DNA from: Termitomyces sp. T153
Taxonomy: Eukaryota > Basidiomycota > Agaricomycetes > Agaricales > Lyophyllaceae
Length of the DNA stretch: 64,000 nt
Direction of reading: 5' to 3'
Assembly: GCA_018296165.2 (NCBI GenBank)
Contig: JACKQL020000035.1
Coordinates: forward strand, 310,001-374,000
Position numbers and translations under genes: made by a program. Every line of letters begins with the position of its first letter. The stretch's first letter is position 1. The notes beneath the pieces are model-generated. The model had not been told where the DNA came from and searched no databases. It saw nothing but the letters and a program-made list of their open reading frames with translations. Below are positions 35,530 through 47,065 of the stretch, in pieces.

Positions 35530-38340
35530 TACCTCAACAATTACTTTGGTCAGTGGCCTTAGTAGTGAAGAAACCTCTGTGACCAAGTTTGTCATGCACA
35601 GTGCATAGGATATGGGTGCAATGGCTGGTGTTAATAAATAGCTTGTGGGCACCATTGTAATTGTGTTGCCATAGCTTGCCATCAGCTAAGAAGAATGTGG
35701 TAGCATAGCAAACAAAGGTGGCATAATCAGCATCACTAAGGTGTTCTGGTGACTTCAAGTTGCAAAGCCACTGGTGCACTGATAGGAGGTGCTAGTCTTT
35801 TGCTAAGGCTTTGGCACTACAAGGTATGGTGTCATATGTCAAAGTTTTGGAGTTGTCATGAAGGGGCTGAGGCTTGCCAGCAGGAGATAGGCATAATGGA
35901 GGAGTCTCATCAGAGTCACTTGCATTGTCACTGGGCTTGTTGTTAAGGAGGGATACAAGCAGTGGCAATGGCAGTGGAGCATAAGTGACTAAGGGTAGCA
36001 GACATCTGTTAGGCACTGAGATACAGAGGAGTACTGGAAACTGTATGGCATGCAAAAAGCTATGCATGCAGTCTACCCAATCTTTGAAGATGTCATTGTT
36101 GCTATCATCAGGTGCTGAGTTGATATGCTGCAGGAGCCATTGAAAAAGTCCATCAGGGCCATGGAAAGTGCCCTTGACATGCACCAACTCAAAATGAAAC
36201 ATCAAGATTGCCATGATCCAATGATTGATGCTAATGGAGGGCTGGATGTCAGAGTTCTGGAGCATACCCTTGATGTAACACATGTTGACTTTGATGATGA
36301 GATTGCAAACACCAAGAAAGTACATGTGCAATACCTGTAGTGCCCTAAACAAACTATAAAGCTCAAGCTTGGGTCAACTGAAGCATGCTTCCCTGTTATT
36401 AAGCATGATAGACCCAAAGCAATTATAGCAACACTGTTTGCAATCATTGCTACAATACTGGCAGAGGTAGAACACAATTGCAATGTATGAAGTGTTGACT
36501 ACTAGGATTACTGATACAGCAGATTCATAATTAATGGAGACTAAGGGCTTAGTGTCTTGTAGCACCTGCACAAGGTCACACTGAGCATTGATCTGGTTGG
36601 GGCAAAACTTGAAGGGAATGCCAATATGCATCAATTTCATCAGATGGTGGGCTCTGTGTACAAAGTTCTTAATGAAAATCCTAGGGATGTCAATGATGCC
36701 AAGGAATGTGCAAACTTCTAATAGCAACTTGCAAGGTCCCCAACACCCAATTAGCACCAAGCAACTCTCTTCAGGAACTTGTCCTTCTAGTGTGCAAATA
36801 TGACTGAGAATCTGAATTTGGCAGTGCAAAGAACTAGCTTGTGACCAGAAAATGTACTGCCACAATACTTCATGCATTTGTAGGATGCAATTTAGAAGTT
36901 CAAAGAAACCCCAGAGTGCTAGAAAAATGTTGGGGTTGTTGGAATGCTTAGCAGAGATGCTGTCAACCAACCTCCAGTCCTTAGGTCCTTTTGCACCAAT
37001 GTTGCCAACAAAGCTAAGCATGTTGTGGGGGATTTTGGGTCACAAGATGAAGTTAATGTCATCATAGAAGATTGGTACTGAATTGGTCCAACCCATCAGT
37101 AGCATCACAAGTTGCAAGGTGCCAAATGGAGTCTGGAATGTCATTAGGTTGCAAGAGAAAGAGTGTATCAAGTACTTTTTATAGCCAACATAGAAGTCAA
37201 GGGTAGTGCCTCAGATGTGCCCAGCAAAAGACTCAGCAATATGATTGGGAAATGGCAGGACTCCAGAGTGATAAATGATCACACAGTTTAGTGGCCCTAA
37301 ACTGTGTAAAAGTCAGAGCTTACTGTTCTTCTCGAGAACACAAAATCAGTGTGAGCAGTAGGCTGACTTGGAAGGTTTATAGATGCCAGCATTGATCTTG
37401 TTGCATATGATCTTGCAGACTTTTTTTCAAGACCAGGCAGAATAGATTAGTTGTACTGAACCCAGGAAACTTGTGGAACTGTCAGTATGCATACTGAAGA
37501 GAAGTCTGGGCACAAGTTGCTGTATTCTGAGTCATCCCAAACAAAGACCTAATTTTGCTTAGCAACAAGGTCAACCAATACATTGAGTTCATTGCTAGTG
37601 AGGAAGCTAGTGTCATGTTTGCAAATAAATACTGCTTTGCACTCATTGGTAAATTTTCCCATCAGAATAAAAGGAGATGGGTTGGGGTTGAGTGTTGGCA
37701 TGGTTGGGGTTGCCAACAATTTTGCACTCAAACTTCTTCTGAAACTTGGCTAGCAACAGATTTGGTTTTCAAGACAACAGATCTGTATTTCTTTTTGACT
37801 TGGACACCTTGGCATTTAGTTTTGTTAGCAATGAAAACAGCAGAGACAGAGTAATGAATAAAGACATCTGTAGTGACATCAGTTGTAGTGGAGTAGGGAG
37901 TTGGGGTGGTAAACTGATCACAAATATCTAAGGAGAGGGAGCACAATTTGCCAACTGAGACAGTAACCTTAGTTTGAAGAATGCAATTGAAAACTGCCTT
38001 GGTCTGTTCAAGTGTCATAAATTGGGAACATCATTCTGTAAGTGCCATCTTGGCACTTGTCAGGGGTGGCAAAGTTATGAGTGTTGGAAGAGACATAGCA
38101 GTTTGGGATACCAGAGAATGGATGTAGAGGTGGCTGAGGGTTGCTAGTGCTGGCAGTCAGGATGATTAGCAGCACCAGTACTAAGCAAAGCTTCCAAGCA
38201 TTCAAGGACACCAGCATCTGCTTTCTCTGCATCTACTATTTCCAACTCTTATGCTGTCTTGTCACAATCAAAGGACTTACAAAAAGTTACCCCACAATAC
38301 CTCTTCACCAATATGGAAGTGGAGATTTTGACTGGTAATG
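35530..38340 (-). mobile_element. Ty3/Gypsy family B pol relic (protease linker, RT, RNase H, integrase start)
   Basis: Reading from high to low coordinates on the minus strand: a post-protease region (38,018-37,549); RT with PLNCVIIYHSGVLPFPNHIAESFAGH, LDFYVGYKKY, FQTPFGTLQLV and a retained FYDDI active-site block (about 37,320-37,050); RT thumb and RNase H start (37,020-36,380: CTFLGIIDIPRIFIKNF, SAVSVILVVNTSYIAI); RNase H end (36,350-36,190: SINHWIMAILMFHFELVHVKGTFHGPDG); and the integrase N-terminal domain (35,780-35,534: LCTVHDKLGHRGFFTTKA). Stops and shifts break every domain, and LTRs were not identified. The 12,900-13,708 fragment belongs to the same family. Confidence 0.75.
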
Positions 38341-38369
38341 CTGAGGAGATCCTGCATCTCATACTATAG

Positions 38370-39150
38370 AGAGGGTTCAATAGTATTATCAACTAAAACC
38401 TGAAACAATAATAAACTTGTAGGCCTAAGAGATCTGCTCCTTGAAGTATCTCTGAGCTGTAGTACATAGATTGCTTGCCTCTTTGCACTCAAAACCCCTC
38501 CACTGTTATAAGTCCTCTCTTCGCACATGGACCACAACATATCTGTGTGTTTCCATGGTTAGTTGGGTACATTATAGGCCAGTCTACTGTGTGTGTGAGA
38601 GGACCAGCCTTCAGACCATCCCACTCTTGCCTAGCTTAGTCTGTGGGGATTGGCACCTCTATCTAGCCAACCTCTGGACCACTTGGCCCCTTCCTACTCC
38701 CTCACTGACTTAGCTCCCACACCTAATGGGTATATTGTACCTGGAACATGGTATATTATTGTTGATCATTGATCCTTCTACTACTGGACCCAATTAGTCC
38801 ATAGTTTGTAGTCATTGGCCTCCACTTTGTCATATAGGCTGTAGTCAGTGGCCTTCAACTTGGTCATAGGTACTTAGTCACCTAGTAGTCTTGTAGTATA
38901 TAGGTGGACCTGGGGATGGAATATCCCCAGTCCAAACAATAGCATTACTTCTGGGTTTATTCACTAGCATAACTGTAAGCTTGGCCAGTGCAGCCCCTTG
39001 CCTTGCCTCACCCTTTGCCCTTTGTCTCTTGTTGGTTGCCTGCTGCTTGCCCACTGTGCCTCTAGCTCACTCACTTGCCACTTGCCTCTTGACTAAATAG
39101 TCAGGATGTGAGTGGTGGGCTTGGCTTTGACTATTCACAACCCCACAGTT
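38370..39150 (+). repeat. LTR-like sequence related to the 29,618-30,483 insertion
   Basis: Segments near 38,400-38,640 (AGGCCTAAGAGATCTGCTCCTTG, TCTCTGAGCTGTAG, TTATAAGTCC, CATGGTTAGTTGGG) follow the order of similar segments at 29,835-30,010. Beyond about 38,700 the two diverge. Boundaries are approximate. Confidence 0.4.
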
Positions 39151-39175
39151 CCAACCACACCCCATAAAGCTCCTA

Positions 39176-41540
39176 TTGGTCCTGCTGCCAGGCTACTCCA
39201 ATGCTTCCCCATCTCAGAATTTGCCTAATAACTTTGGTTTGCTCAAGCACTTGATCAAACATGACATGAACCAAGCTATCTTGGCTATTCTGCAGTTTTC
39301 ACTATTCATGCAGGCTGTCATTGGGGTGTGTAGCATGGCAAGAGGGTTCTCCAGTTCCAGCATTGATTGTGCCCATTACCTAGGCACTATGCAGCTCATG
39401 AGTCAGCTCTTTTCCCCCCTATTTCCATTCTCAACTCCTCTTTTAGTGATTTGCCAATCAGGCAGACTTTCTATGCATTGCTAATCAAAAACGTTTGGCC
39501 AATGCTTTAACTGTGATCCTTCCACAAGTTGATTGTAGCATCTCTGACAATTCTCCTGATATCAAGTCCTTCCTTGTGTTTGCTGATGCCATTGTCTTGA
39601 TCAACACCACTTGTTATGAGATGCAACATAAGCACAAGTTTGAAGAGGTTTGTCTTTCTGTACATTCTACCCCACTTTATCTTACACCCTGTCTCAGCAG
39701 AAGCACTGTGCCAAAGATCAAGATGTTGAGATGCTAGGCTGATCTACTGCCCACTCTGGCAAGTGTAGAGCTGATGTAAGTTGCAGCTTTTAAATTAGAC
39801 CAACTCACTCATTGTTTTGACACACTCAACTTTTCAACTCCCAGACCAAGCCTAAACTTAGAAAGATTAAAGTCTCTCCAGATTTAGGTACATTCCTTCT
39901 ACATACATCTCCCTTTGATCAATGGTGCCAAGCCTCCTCCCTTCAGCCAACCACAAGCCCAGGAGTGATGCTGTACTTTCACTCCTTGGTCAAGTCAACA
40001 CTGCCCTCAAAGCCCTCAAGTCTTCTGATGATATGGCCACAATCTTTTATGTCAAACTGCAAAAACAGTGCAAAGCCATGGCTTCCACCATCCAGCAGCA
40101 GCTTTTTATCCTCAACATTGCCTTGCAAACTTTCAAGCTTGTCTCCAACTGCCTTGACTATCTGAATAAAGCCCTTAGTCCTTCTGACATCAACAAAACC
40201 AGTGAGCTTCTCAATGACCCACAAGTTGCACCCAAGGTAAAATTTTTTGTTGACTCTGTCTATCCTATCTTATTGACCAGGACTCTGTCAGGTTCCGCTG
40301 ACCTCGGGGGCTCAGCTGCACTGGGCAAGTCCTTACTAGGCGGGCGTGATCCCCTTGCACTGGTAACCAAACACTCAAAAACGTCCAGGCACTGATGGCT
40401 TGTACGGATAGTCGGTGGGATGTGATCCGGACAGATCTGGGGAGGTCCGAAGAAGTCAGATTGCAAGGAAACGGGACGGTCTTGGTGGGGTTCAGGCAGA
40501 AGACCGTATGGGAGATTCGCAGAAGCAAAGGAGTAGGCAGCTGTGTGATCAATGGGAGCGGAGCTGGGGTTTGATGGGAGATCAATTGGAGTTAATGGAG
40601 TCTGGGACCAAGTGAAGAGCGAGGTTCGGACCTGGTGAAGGAGTGTCGGGGTTTGTAATCGTGACTGCAGAGTTCGTGAGATCGTTAAGGTTGATGAAGA
40701 CTTGGGCACAACAGCCAGACAGAGTCACTGAGACAGCGTCAGACAAAATGGAATGGAGTCGATATGGGACAAGAGTAGATTTGAGTGGAGATACAAAACA
40801 ATAACAAGAACGATAACGAAATGGAGACAAGACAAGACTGGGAGACTGAGATAAGACCGGGAGACTGAGATAAGGGAAACAAAACACAAAACACAAAACA
40901 CAAGAGGGAAACAATCAGACCATAGGTAATGTTAAGCAATATCAAGACTAGAGTACGAAGAGCTACTTGATGACTTATATACTGACTACCGGAGAACTTT
41001 GGGGTACATTGGCTGCAACGGCGGGGCTTGGTGGAGCTCGACGGAGTGGGCGGGTGTCGGTTGCGATCGAGGATTGGGCCGCGCTGATACGTTGATGGGA
41101 TCATTGGGGAATGCGGGTTGCCCCAAGGTTGTCGTGATACTCTGGAATAGGTCAGAGGAACCAGAGTGTTGAGTTGATGATGGGTGGCGAAGATCAGGAA
41201 CAGCGGGGGTGGTTCTTGGGGTTTGGGAGATCCAGGGTAAGTGTCAGTGGCTGCGGGGAAGGCATTGAAGTTGGCCAGGGGGCCGTCAGAGTTAGCTGGG
41301 GAGGCATCGGAGTTAGCCGAAATAGGCGCGGGGCATGGGCGGAAGTTCGGCGGAGCGTCGGGGGTTTTTTGGGGGTCGGGGGATTGATGGACAATGTGCG
41401 GGGGTTCAGGGGACAGGTCATGACAGACTCCAGATTGTCAATTCCAACTCCAACATTGAGTTCATGGGTCCTCCCTCAGATAATTCCCATTCTGCCATGT
41501 CTGCTGTCCAAGAGGTTGTGGCACTGTAAGCACCAGTGTT
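39176..41540 (+). other. decayed coding-like sequence of unknown type, interrupted by a solo LTR
   Basis: Plus-strand frames at 39,176-39,484, 39,495-39,737 and 39,922-40,285 resume after the solo LTR (to about 41,529). The frame entering the LTR (LGQVNTALKALKSSDDMATIFYVKLQ..., SVYPILLTRT) and the one leaving it (NSNSNIEFMGPPS) were one sequence before insertion. I do not recognise a domain. The tract is as CpG-poor as the surrounding repeats, so it is probably another old element. Confidence 0.35.
40281..41430 (-). mobile_element. young solo LTR of Gypsy family A with target duplication
   Basis: The LTR is 40,286-41,425 (1140 bp), from TGTCAGGTTCCGCTGACC to GGACAGGTCATGACA, flanked on both sides by GACTC (40,281-40,285 and 41,426-41,430). 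It is in minus orientation relative to elements 1 and 2. It retains many CpG sites (for example GGCGGGCGTGATC, CGGGACGG) where older LTR copies read TG or CA. A solo LTR is the usual product of recombination between the two LTRs of one element. Confidence 0.88.
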
Positions 41541-41879
41541 GCCTCTGTTTTTGGCAGCCTGTGTAGTACTTAAATAATTGTCCCCCATGTATCCCCAGTT
41601 CCATACACCCCAAACAATGCCATTTTACCCAAAAACTGTGTGACTCCTGAGTTTTCTTAACTTATTTTCCAAGCTCCATTCTTAAGTTCATCAATCTTCA
41701 AGTTTATCACCTTGAATACTCAGATCATGATCTGATGGCTCATTGAGCTTTATTGATCCAAATGATACATATGTCCAGTATGGCCTTGTCAGAAGGTTTT
41801 TGGAGTTCCTCTCTTAGCTCCCTCAACTTAGCTGATATAATATCTACTCAATGCTCAAGGCCTCAAGGTTGTACCAGCT

Positions 41880-42960
41880 GTTTTTAAGCCTTGTACAACC
41901 CAGAATGCTGCCACCTTGGTCTGCCATACTTATCCATCCAGTCCTGCCACAATATAATTACCACCTCTGGTTTTGGTAATAACTGCCATAGGCCCATGGA
42001 ATTGTGGTAACATCTTGGCACTAAGTGAACTTTCAGTAAGCATGTTTTTGACTGAGACCAAGTCCAAGGGTTTAAAATTGAAGTCTTTGATTGAGTTCTT
42101 ATGCTCTTCTGCAAACTTCAATGCCCACTGGAATTTGTCTTTCCCAACTTGTTCCCTCATTTCCTCCCCACATGCTGATGGTGCTTGGCTAATGCCTGAG
42201 CACAAATCAGTAGGCATAGCAATGGTGGCAGCAGGGACTAGACTAGGATGAGAGGCACTAGACATGGTGGTAGTGACAGACTTGGAAGCACTGGTGTCAG
42301 TACTCTTCAATACCCACTTAGCACCTTCAAACACACTCTCAACATTATAAGGGTCATTGGGATGGTGGTCAGGCATAGTGATCTCAAAGTGGCAGACAAT
42401 TTTAGACCATAGCAACATGGGAATACCCTGCTGAAAGAAGCAATGTTCCTCATTCCTGTAGAGCTTGCTGTTAGCTAAAAAGTTGCAATAGTAAATCTGC
42501 CAAGTGTGGAAAGTCTGCTAGAGAATGTCTGAGTAACTAGCCATTCAAGGTCACCAAGAGTATAACAAACTGTTTTGTCAGTGCCAGCATAGAGTTGCAT
42601 AACCACTACTTTTCATTTGTGATAGGTGTAATGATGCTCCTCAGCAGCACCAGTGGGAACAAAAGAGTCACCAAATTCAGGAATGCCAAGCCAAGTCTCT
42701 GCCATATTGTAAGAGATGTAGCCTGCCACATACTCTTTTTTCTGTGTTTCATTGGTTATGCCATAGTTGCTAAGCAAATATTCAAGTTTGTAGAAGTATT
42801 TGCTTGTGAGGACAGGACTCATCCCACTTGGGAGCAGTAGAGTCATTGTACAGCAGCATGCATGTGCAGTAAACCAGATGTTTGTTGTTGGCCATAGCAA
42901 TTGTTGGATTTAAAGTAGGAAGGGTGGTAAGCAAAGGTAGGAGCTGATATATTTCAGGAA
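41880..42960 (-). pseudogene. Gypsy gag fused to integrase C terminus, pol deleted
   Basis: On the minus strand the gag start (YFYKLEYLLSNYGITNETQKK, TWLGIPEFGDSFV; about 42,790-42,640) leads into gag downstream parts (YTLGDLEWL, then MPDHHPNDPYNVESVFEGAKWVL near 42,380-42,300). The same frame passes after a Ser/Ala spacer into an integrase C-terminal domain (KDKFQWALKFAEEHKNSIKDF, FKPLDLVSVKN, GPMAVITKTRGGNYIVAGLDG; about 42,150-41,930). Protease, RT, RNase H and the integrase core are absent. The 489-nt frame 41,930-42,418 spans the junction without a stop. Confidence 0.65.
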
Positions 42961-44990
42961 AGAAAGTGGGCAAGTCAAGAGGCATTAACAGCAAGAGAGG
43001 GGTACTAAGGAAACTGAGTATGTGTCCTCCTGAAAAGAGGTCATCAATTTCATCAATAAAGATGGAGTTATGTGTAGTGCTAAGTTTGTTGGCAAGGTTG
43101 TGTGGTGCAGGAGTTGGTGGCAATGGTAGTGGAGTCAAAGAGTCTAAGAATGGATTAGACTGGCAAGGCACTAGAGTGAAACACAAGTGACAAAAGGCTT
43201 GTGCATGATTTTCTGGCAGAATCTTGCTCTAAACTTATCCTTACAGTGGGCTCCAAAATAGTAATGTCCATTGCCACCTAGCTGCCATGCAGAGGTCACA
43301 ACAACTAGCAGTTTTGCAAGTAGAGTACAAACAGACTATAAGAAAATGAGGGTGAAAGTCAAGTGAGGTCTCAGAAAGCCCACTAAGTACAAGAGTGGCA
43401 CTAGGTTGTGAGTGCAAGGTCAGTAGACTACAGCAAATAGGGAGAGGGGAACTCTGTGGGTAAACCCAACTAGAGTAGAGCTAAGGTTGCTAGATGGGCA
43501 TCACTAGTGAAGGAGTGCTAAGGGAGAATGCTAGGGATGGCAAAGATGGCATTAGTGGAAATAACAAAACAAAACTAGCTATAGGTGCTAGTACTAAATG
43601 TGGACTTGACAAAATAGTACCCAAAAGTGGTACTAACTGAGCAAAATGATGCAGGTGCTAAGCAATGAAACCAAAAAGAGTCAATAATAGCAAAGTGGTC
43701 ACTAGCAACATAGGCAAGTCAGGAGGAATGGCTTGTGAAAGTCAATAACCCAAACTGTAGCTAAATTCAACACCTGGAATGACAGCCAGTATGCTGGTTG
43801 CTAGGGTGGTACATAGTAAGGAAATAAAACCAAATCAAGAAATAAACAAACTGTGTCAACAATACCAAGAAAGGGAATATTATCAGTGACCTTGCTAGGA
43901 GGTTGCTAGAGGTCACTAGGCTTCAGATATGGGAAATTGTCCAATGGGCTGGGGGTCTAGACTACATGTGACAAGGTCATGTGACCATTGCATCATGTAG
44001 AAATTGGAAATTCTGGAAGTTGCCAAAATATAGGAAAAGACAGAAATTGGGACTCAGCAAGGATAGGGTCTTATCATTGCACATATAATGTAGGGATCCT
44101 GTAAGGGCCCCAGTGCTGCCTCATGGGTGGAATACCAGATCCCACCCCCTTCTTCCACTTTCTGATAGCTTCAAAAGGGGGGTATGTAATGGAGCATCTA
44201 CTGCTACTCTCTCATTATCACTAGATACATATAATTATTGATTATAGTTATATTACTATGGTAGCATAATATGATGCTACCCTTAAAACTGTAACTCCTT
44301 ATTTACATAAAGCAGTGCCTGACTTCATACTTTGTAGACAGAATCATGACTGGTTATGACTTACAAGGTGTGAAACATTACACATGGGCTGTTTAGGCTG
44401 TTCATAATAAAGGGACTTTGGTTGTAATGGTGGTGGTGCAGATACCATAGACTGTATATAATGAGCTTTTGGCATAAGAAGTGTGCAGCTTTCACTTGAG
44501 ACTTAGTGATAAGCTGAGCAATGTTCCATTTTTTCAAGTTTTCAGCACATTTTTTGCTGCCTTTGTGCACTTTCTGCCAGTTTGCAAGGCCAGCTTTTCT
44601 GATCAGCAGTTCAACTTGAATTGTCCACATAACTGTATATATAGAACCGAGTATGTGAATCATATAGTTGATTCAAATATGTGCCTTTCATGAGCTGTGA
44701 TGGCTGCTGTGGTCTAGTTCCACTGGCCCTCTTACATATGGACACAGTGCATGATTGTCTGCATCAACAACCAGATTTGATTCATCAATTTGTGATTGAA
44801 ACTAGCAGCATTGATGTAAGCATACTTGTATGGAGGAACATACCACCATTATTATTGACTCATCCTGGAAGGAAAAACAACGCCGAAAATCAACTTTGGA
44901 TATTGGCAAACTTTCATTTTAGGATAGGTACCCTCCAAGAAACAATAACAGGTCGATATGACATATTGCTCATGTGATAACCCTTGTAAA
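42961..44990. other. CpG-poor repeat sequence, no supported gene; possible LTR start near 44,188
   Basis: A purine tract (CAAAAGGGGGGTA) at 44,172-44,184 is followed by TGTAATGGAGC, which could be a polypurine tract and the start of a plus-strand LTR. The segment at about 43,270-43,320 is an inverted copy of 35,205-35,265 (AACTGCTAGTTGTT...CATGGCAGCTAGGT). Frames at 44,361-44,977 have no recognisable domain. The transposon block ends near 45.0 kb. Confidence 0.35.
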
Positions 44991-45230
44991 TGTTAGCTTT
45001 TTATAACTACTAACTCAATTCAGCGGCGAATGTGACCTAACGGCAACAAGTAACACTGTCAGATCACGTGAATGTTTGTATTGGGTAGGGAATATGGGGC
45101 TACTGTACTGTTAGTCACTAATGGACACGCATTCATATTAGGTCTACTGCGGCGTATTCTTGTAATACGAGCTTGGCTATAATGTAGTGGAGGCAAATAT
45201 CATGATAGTAACACGTGTGACTTGACACCG

Positions 45231-45249
45231 TGACTCGACGTCGTGACTC
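45231..45249 (+). promoter_or_regulatory. two TGACTC motifs in the BCAT promoter
   Basis: TGACTC occurs at 45,231-45,236 and 45,244-45,249, about 90-110 nt before the ATG, within a GACACCGTGACTCGACG direct repeat. CACGTG E-boxes lie at 45,065-45,070 and near 45,213. TGACTC is the core of Gcn4/CPC1 general amino-acid control sites, fitting for a branched-chain amino acid gene. Confidence 0.45.
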
Positions 45250-45337
45250 GACGCGCCCCCATTCGAATTCCGATTTGTGAGCCACAAAAAAGTTCTTCAT
45301 ACGAGAGAACTCAGGGCGCTTCTGCTGCTCAAGTGCC

Positions 45338-47065
45338 ATGTCCCTCTTTCTCAGGCGCTTTACTCCCGTTGCTCAGTTGCGATGGGGCGCTGCTCATACC
45401 CTTGCACCCCGCCGACTTATGAGCAAGGGTACGCTCGATCCGATGACTGGAGAACTGACTGCTTTGCCAGATATCAACGTCTGTGCAAATGGTTCCACTC
45501 GATTTCTTTGTTTGTTGACGTATGGATAGATTTCGGCACTTGAGGTGATACGGAATACGAAACCAGCCACCCCTCCTCCGTCGTCGACCCTTGTGTTCGG
45601 CCATACTTTTGTGAGTTCACTCCAAAGAGAGGACGGATGACGGGTTGACGAGACTTGGAAAGACGGACCATATGCTGACTATCCCCTGGAACGCGATATC
45701 TGGTTGGGGCGTTCCGCAGATCAAGCCATGTTTGGTTTCCGCCAGCTTCCACATATCCGCGATGAATTTATTTTGCAGATTCACCACTTTCTTTGGAGCC
45801 CAGTTCGACCGTCTTGCACTACGCTCAGACTATCTTTGAGGGCATGAAGGCCTACCGACAGGAAGATGGGAGAGTTACGTTGTTTAGACCCGATATGAAT
45901 ATGAAGCGAATGAACAACAGTGCTCAGAGAATTGCATTGCCTGTCAGGACAGCTTCTCTCGGTATATTCTTATACACTCATCACTATTCACCATCAGAAT
46001 TTCGACGGAGATGCTCTGCTCGAACTCATCAAGGAACTCATCCGCATTGACAAACATTGGATTCCGAAAGAGCCGGGACACAGTTTGTACATCCGCCCTA
46101 CTCTCAGTATGTGTAGGCGTCACGCATTATCGTTCACTAACTTTTGATGTTTCTAGTTGGCACTCAGAAGGCTATCGGTGTGGGGCCACCCACTGAGGCT
46201 TTACTTTTCGTCATCTGTAGTCCCGTGGGTCCTTATTATCCTAAAGGTTTCAAGCCAGTAGCACTCTATGGCACGACAGAGTACATCCGCGCTGCTCCCG
46301 GTGGTATGTTCCTTCCATCATTCCTTCTGTATTGAAGAAGTCATTCTCGACAGGAACTGGTGCATTCAAGTTGGGTGTGAATTATGCTCCCGGTGTGATG
46401 CCCCAAAAGGAAGCTGCAGCGAAAGGATACGTTCAGAATCTCTGGCTCCACGGCCCTGAGCACTACCTCACCGAGGTGCGGTTCAAGACATTTCTTTTAC
46501 TGTTATTTTCTGATTATGGTCTGTAGGTCGGGACCATGAACATGTTTGTCGTATTCAGAAAAGAGGATGGCGGTATGTATCTTGGTATCCCGCCTTGTAT
46601 CGAGAAATGACAATCCCTACGAATAGCCATCGAGCTTGTTACGCCACCCTTGGATGGACTGATCCTACCTGGTGTTACTCGTGACTCAGTTCTCGCTCTT
46701 GCCCGCGATCACATATCTGGAAAGAACCCACTCCCCAAATTGCCCGATAACTTGATCGTCTCAGAACGACCTGTGACGATGAAAGAGGTCAAGGAAGCAT
46801 CGGAATCTGGTAACCTTGTTGAACTTTTTGGAGCCGGTGAGATCGAGCCCCCATTTCATTATAATCTCGATTGAGGATCGTGAAACATTTAGGTACGGCA
46901 GCTGTGATCAGTCCTGTGGACAGAATTGGATACCTTGGTGAGGACGTGCATATTCCGACTGGCGAGGGTGGGATGGGGCCCGTTTCGCGCCCTATCTGGA
47001 CGGAGTTGGTCGGTAGACAGACTGGTACCATTTCCAGCGAGTGGAGCGTCGAAGTTACTAAATGA
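45338..47065 (+). CDS. branched-chain amino acid aminotransferase (BCAT), mitochondrial-type
   Basis: Ten exons with nine introns of 49-56 nt (45,479-45,529; 45,611-45,662; 45,730-45,778; 45,943-45,997; 46,107-46,156; 46,304-46,353; 46,476-46,526; 46,573-46,626; 46,837-46,892) give 419 residues. The enzyme is a PLP-dependent fold-type IV transaminase that interconverts Leu, Ile and Val with their 2-oxo acids, using glutamate/2-oxoglutarate. The N terminus ([20 protein letters not shown]) is Arg-rich, like a mitochondrial presequence. Conserved blocks: [75 protein letters not shown] with the PLP-binding lysine, [25 protein letters not shown], and [12 protein letters not shown]. Intron 1 has an unusual GTCTGT donor and was placed by the conserved spacing to VFGHTF. 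The gene lies a few hundred bases from the edge of the transposon block but appears intact. Confidence 0.93.

Noticed and set aside
44361..44977. frames considered as hAT-type or other transposase
   Set aside because: No catalytic or BED zinc-finger motif could be identified, so no family is claimed.
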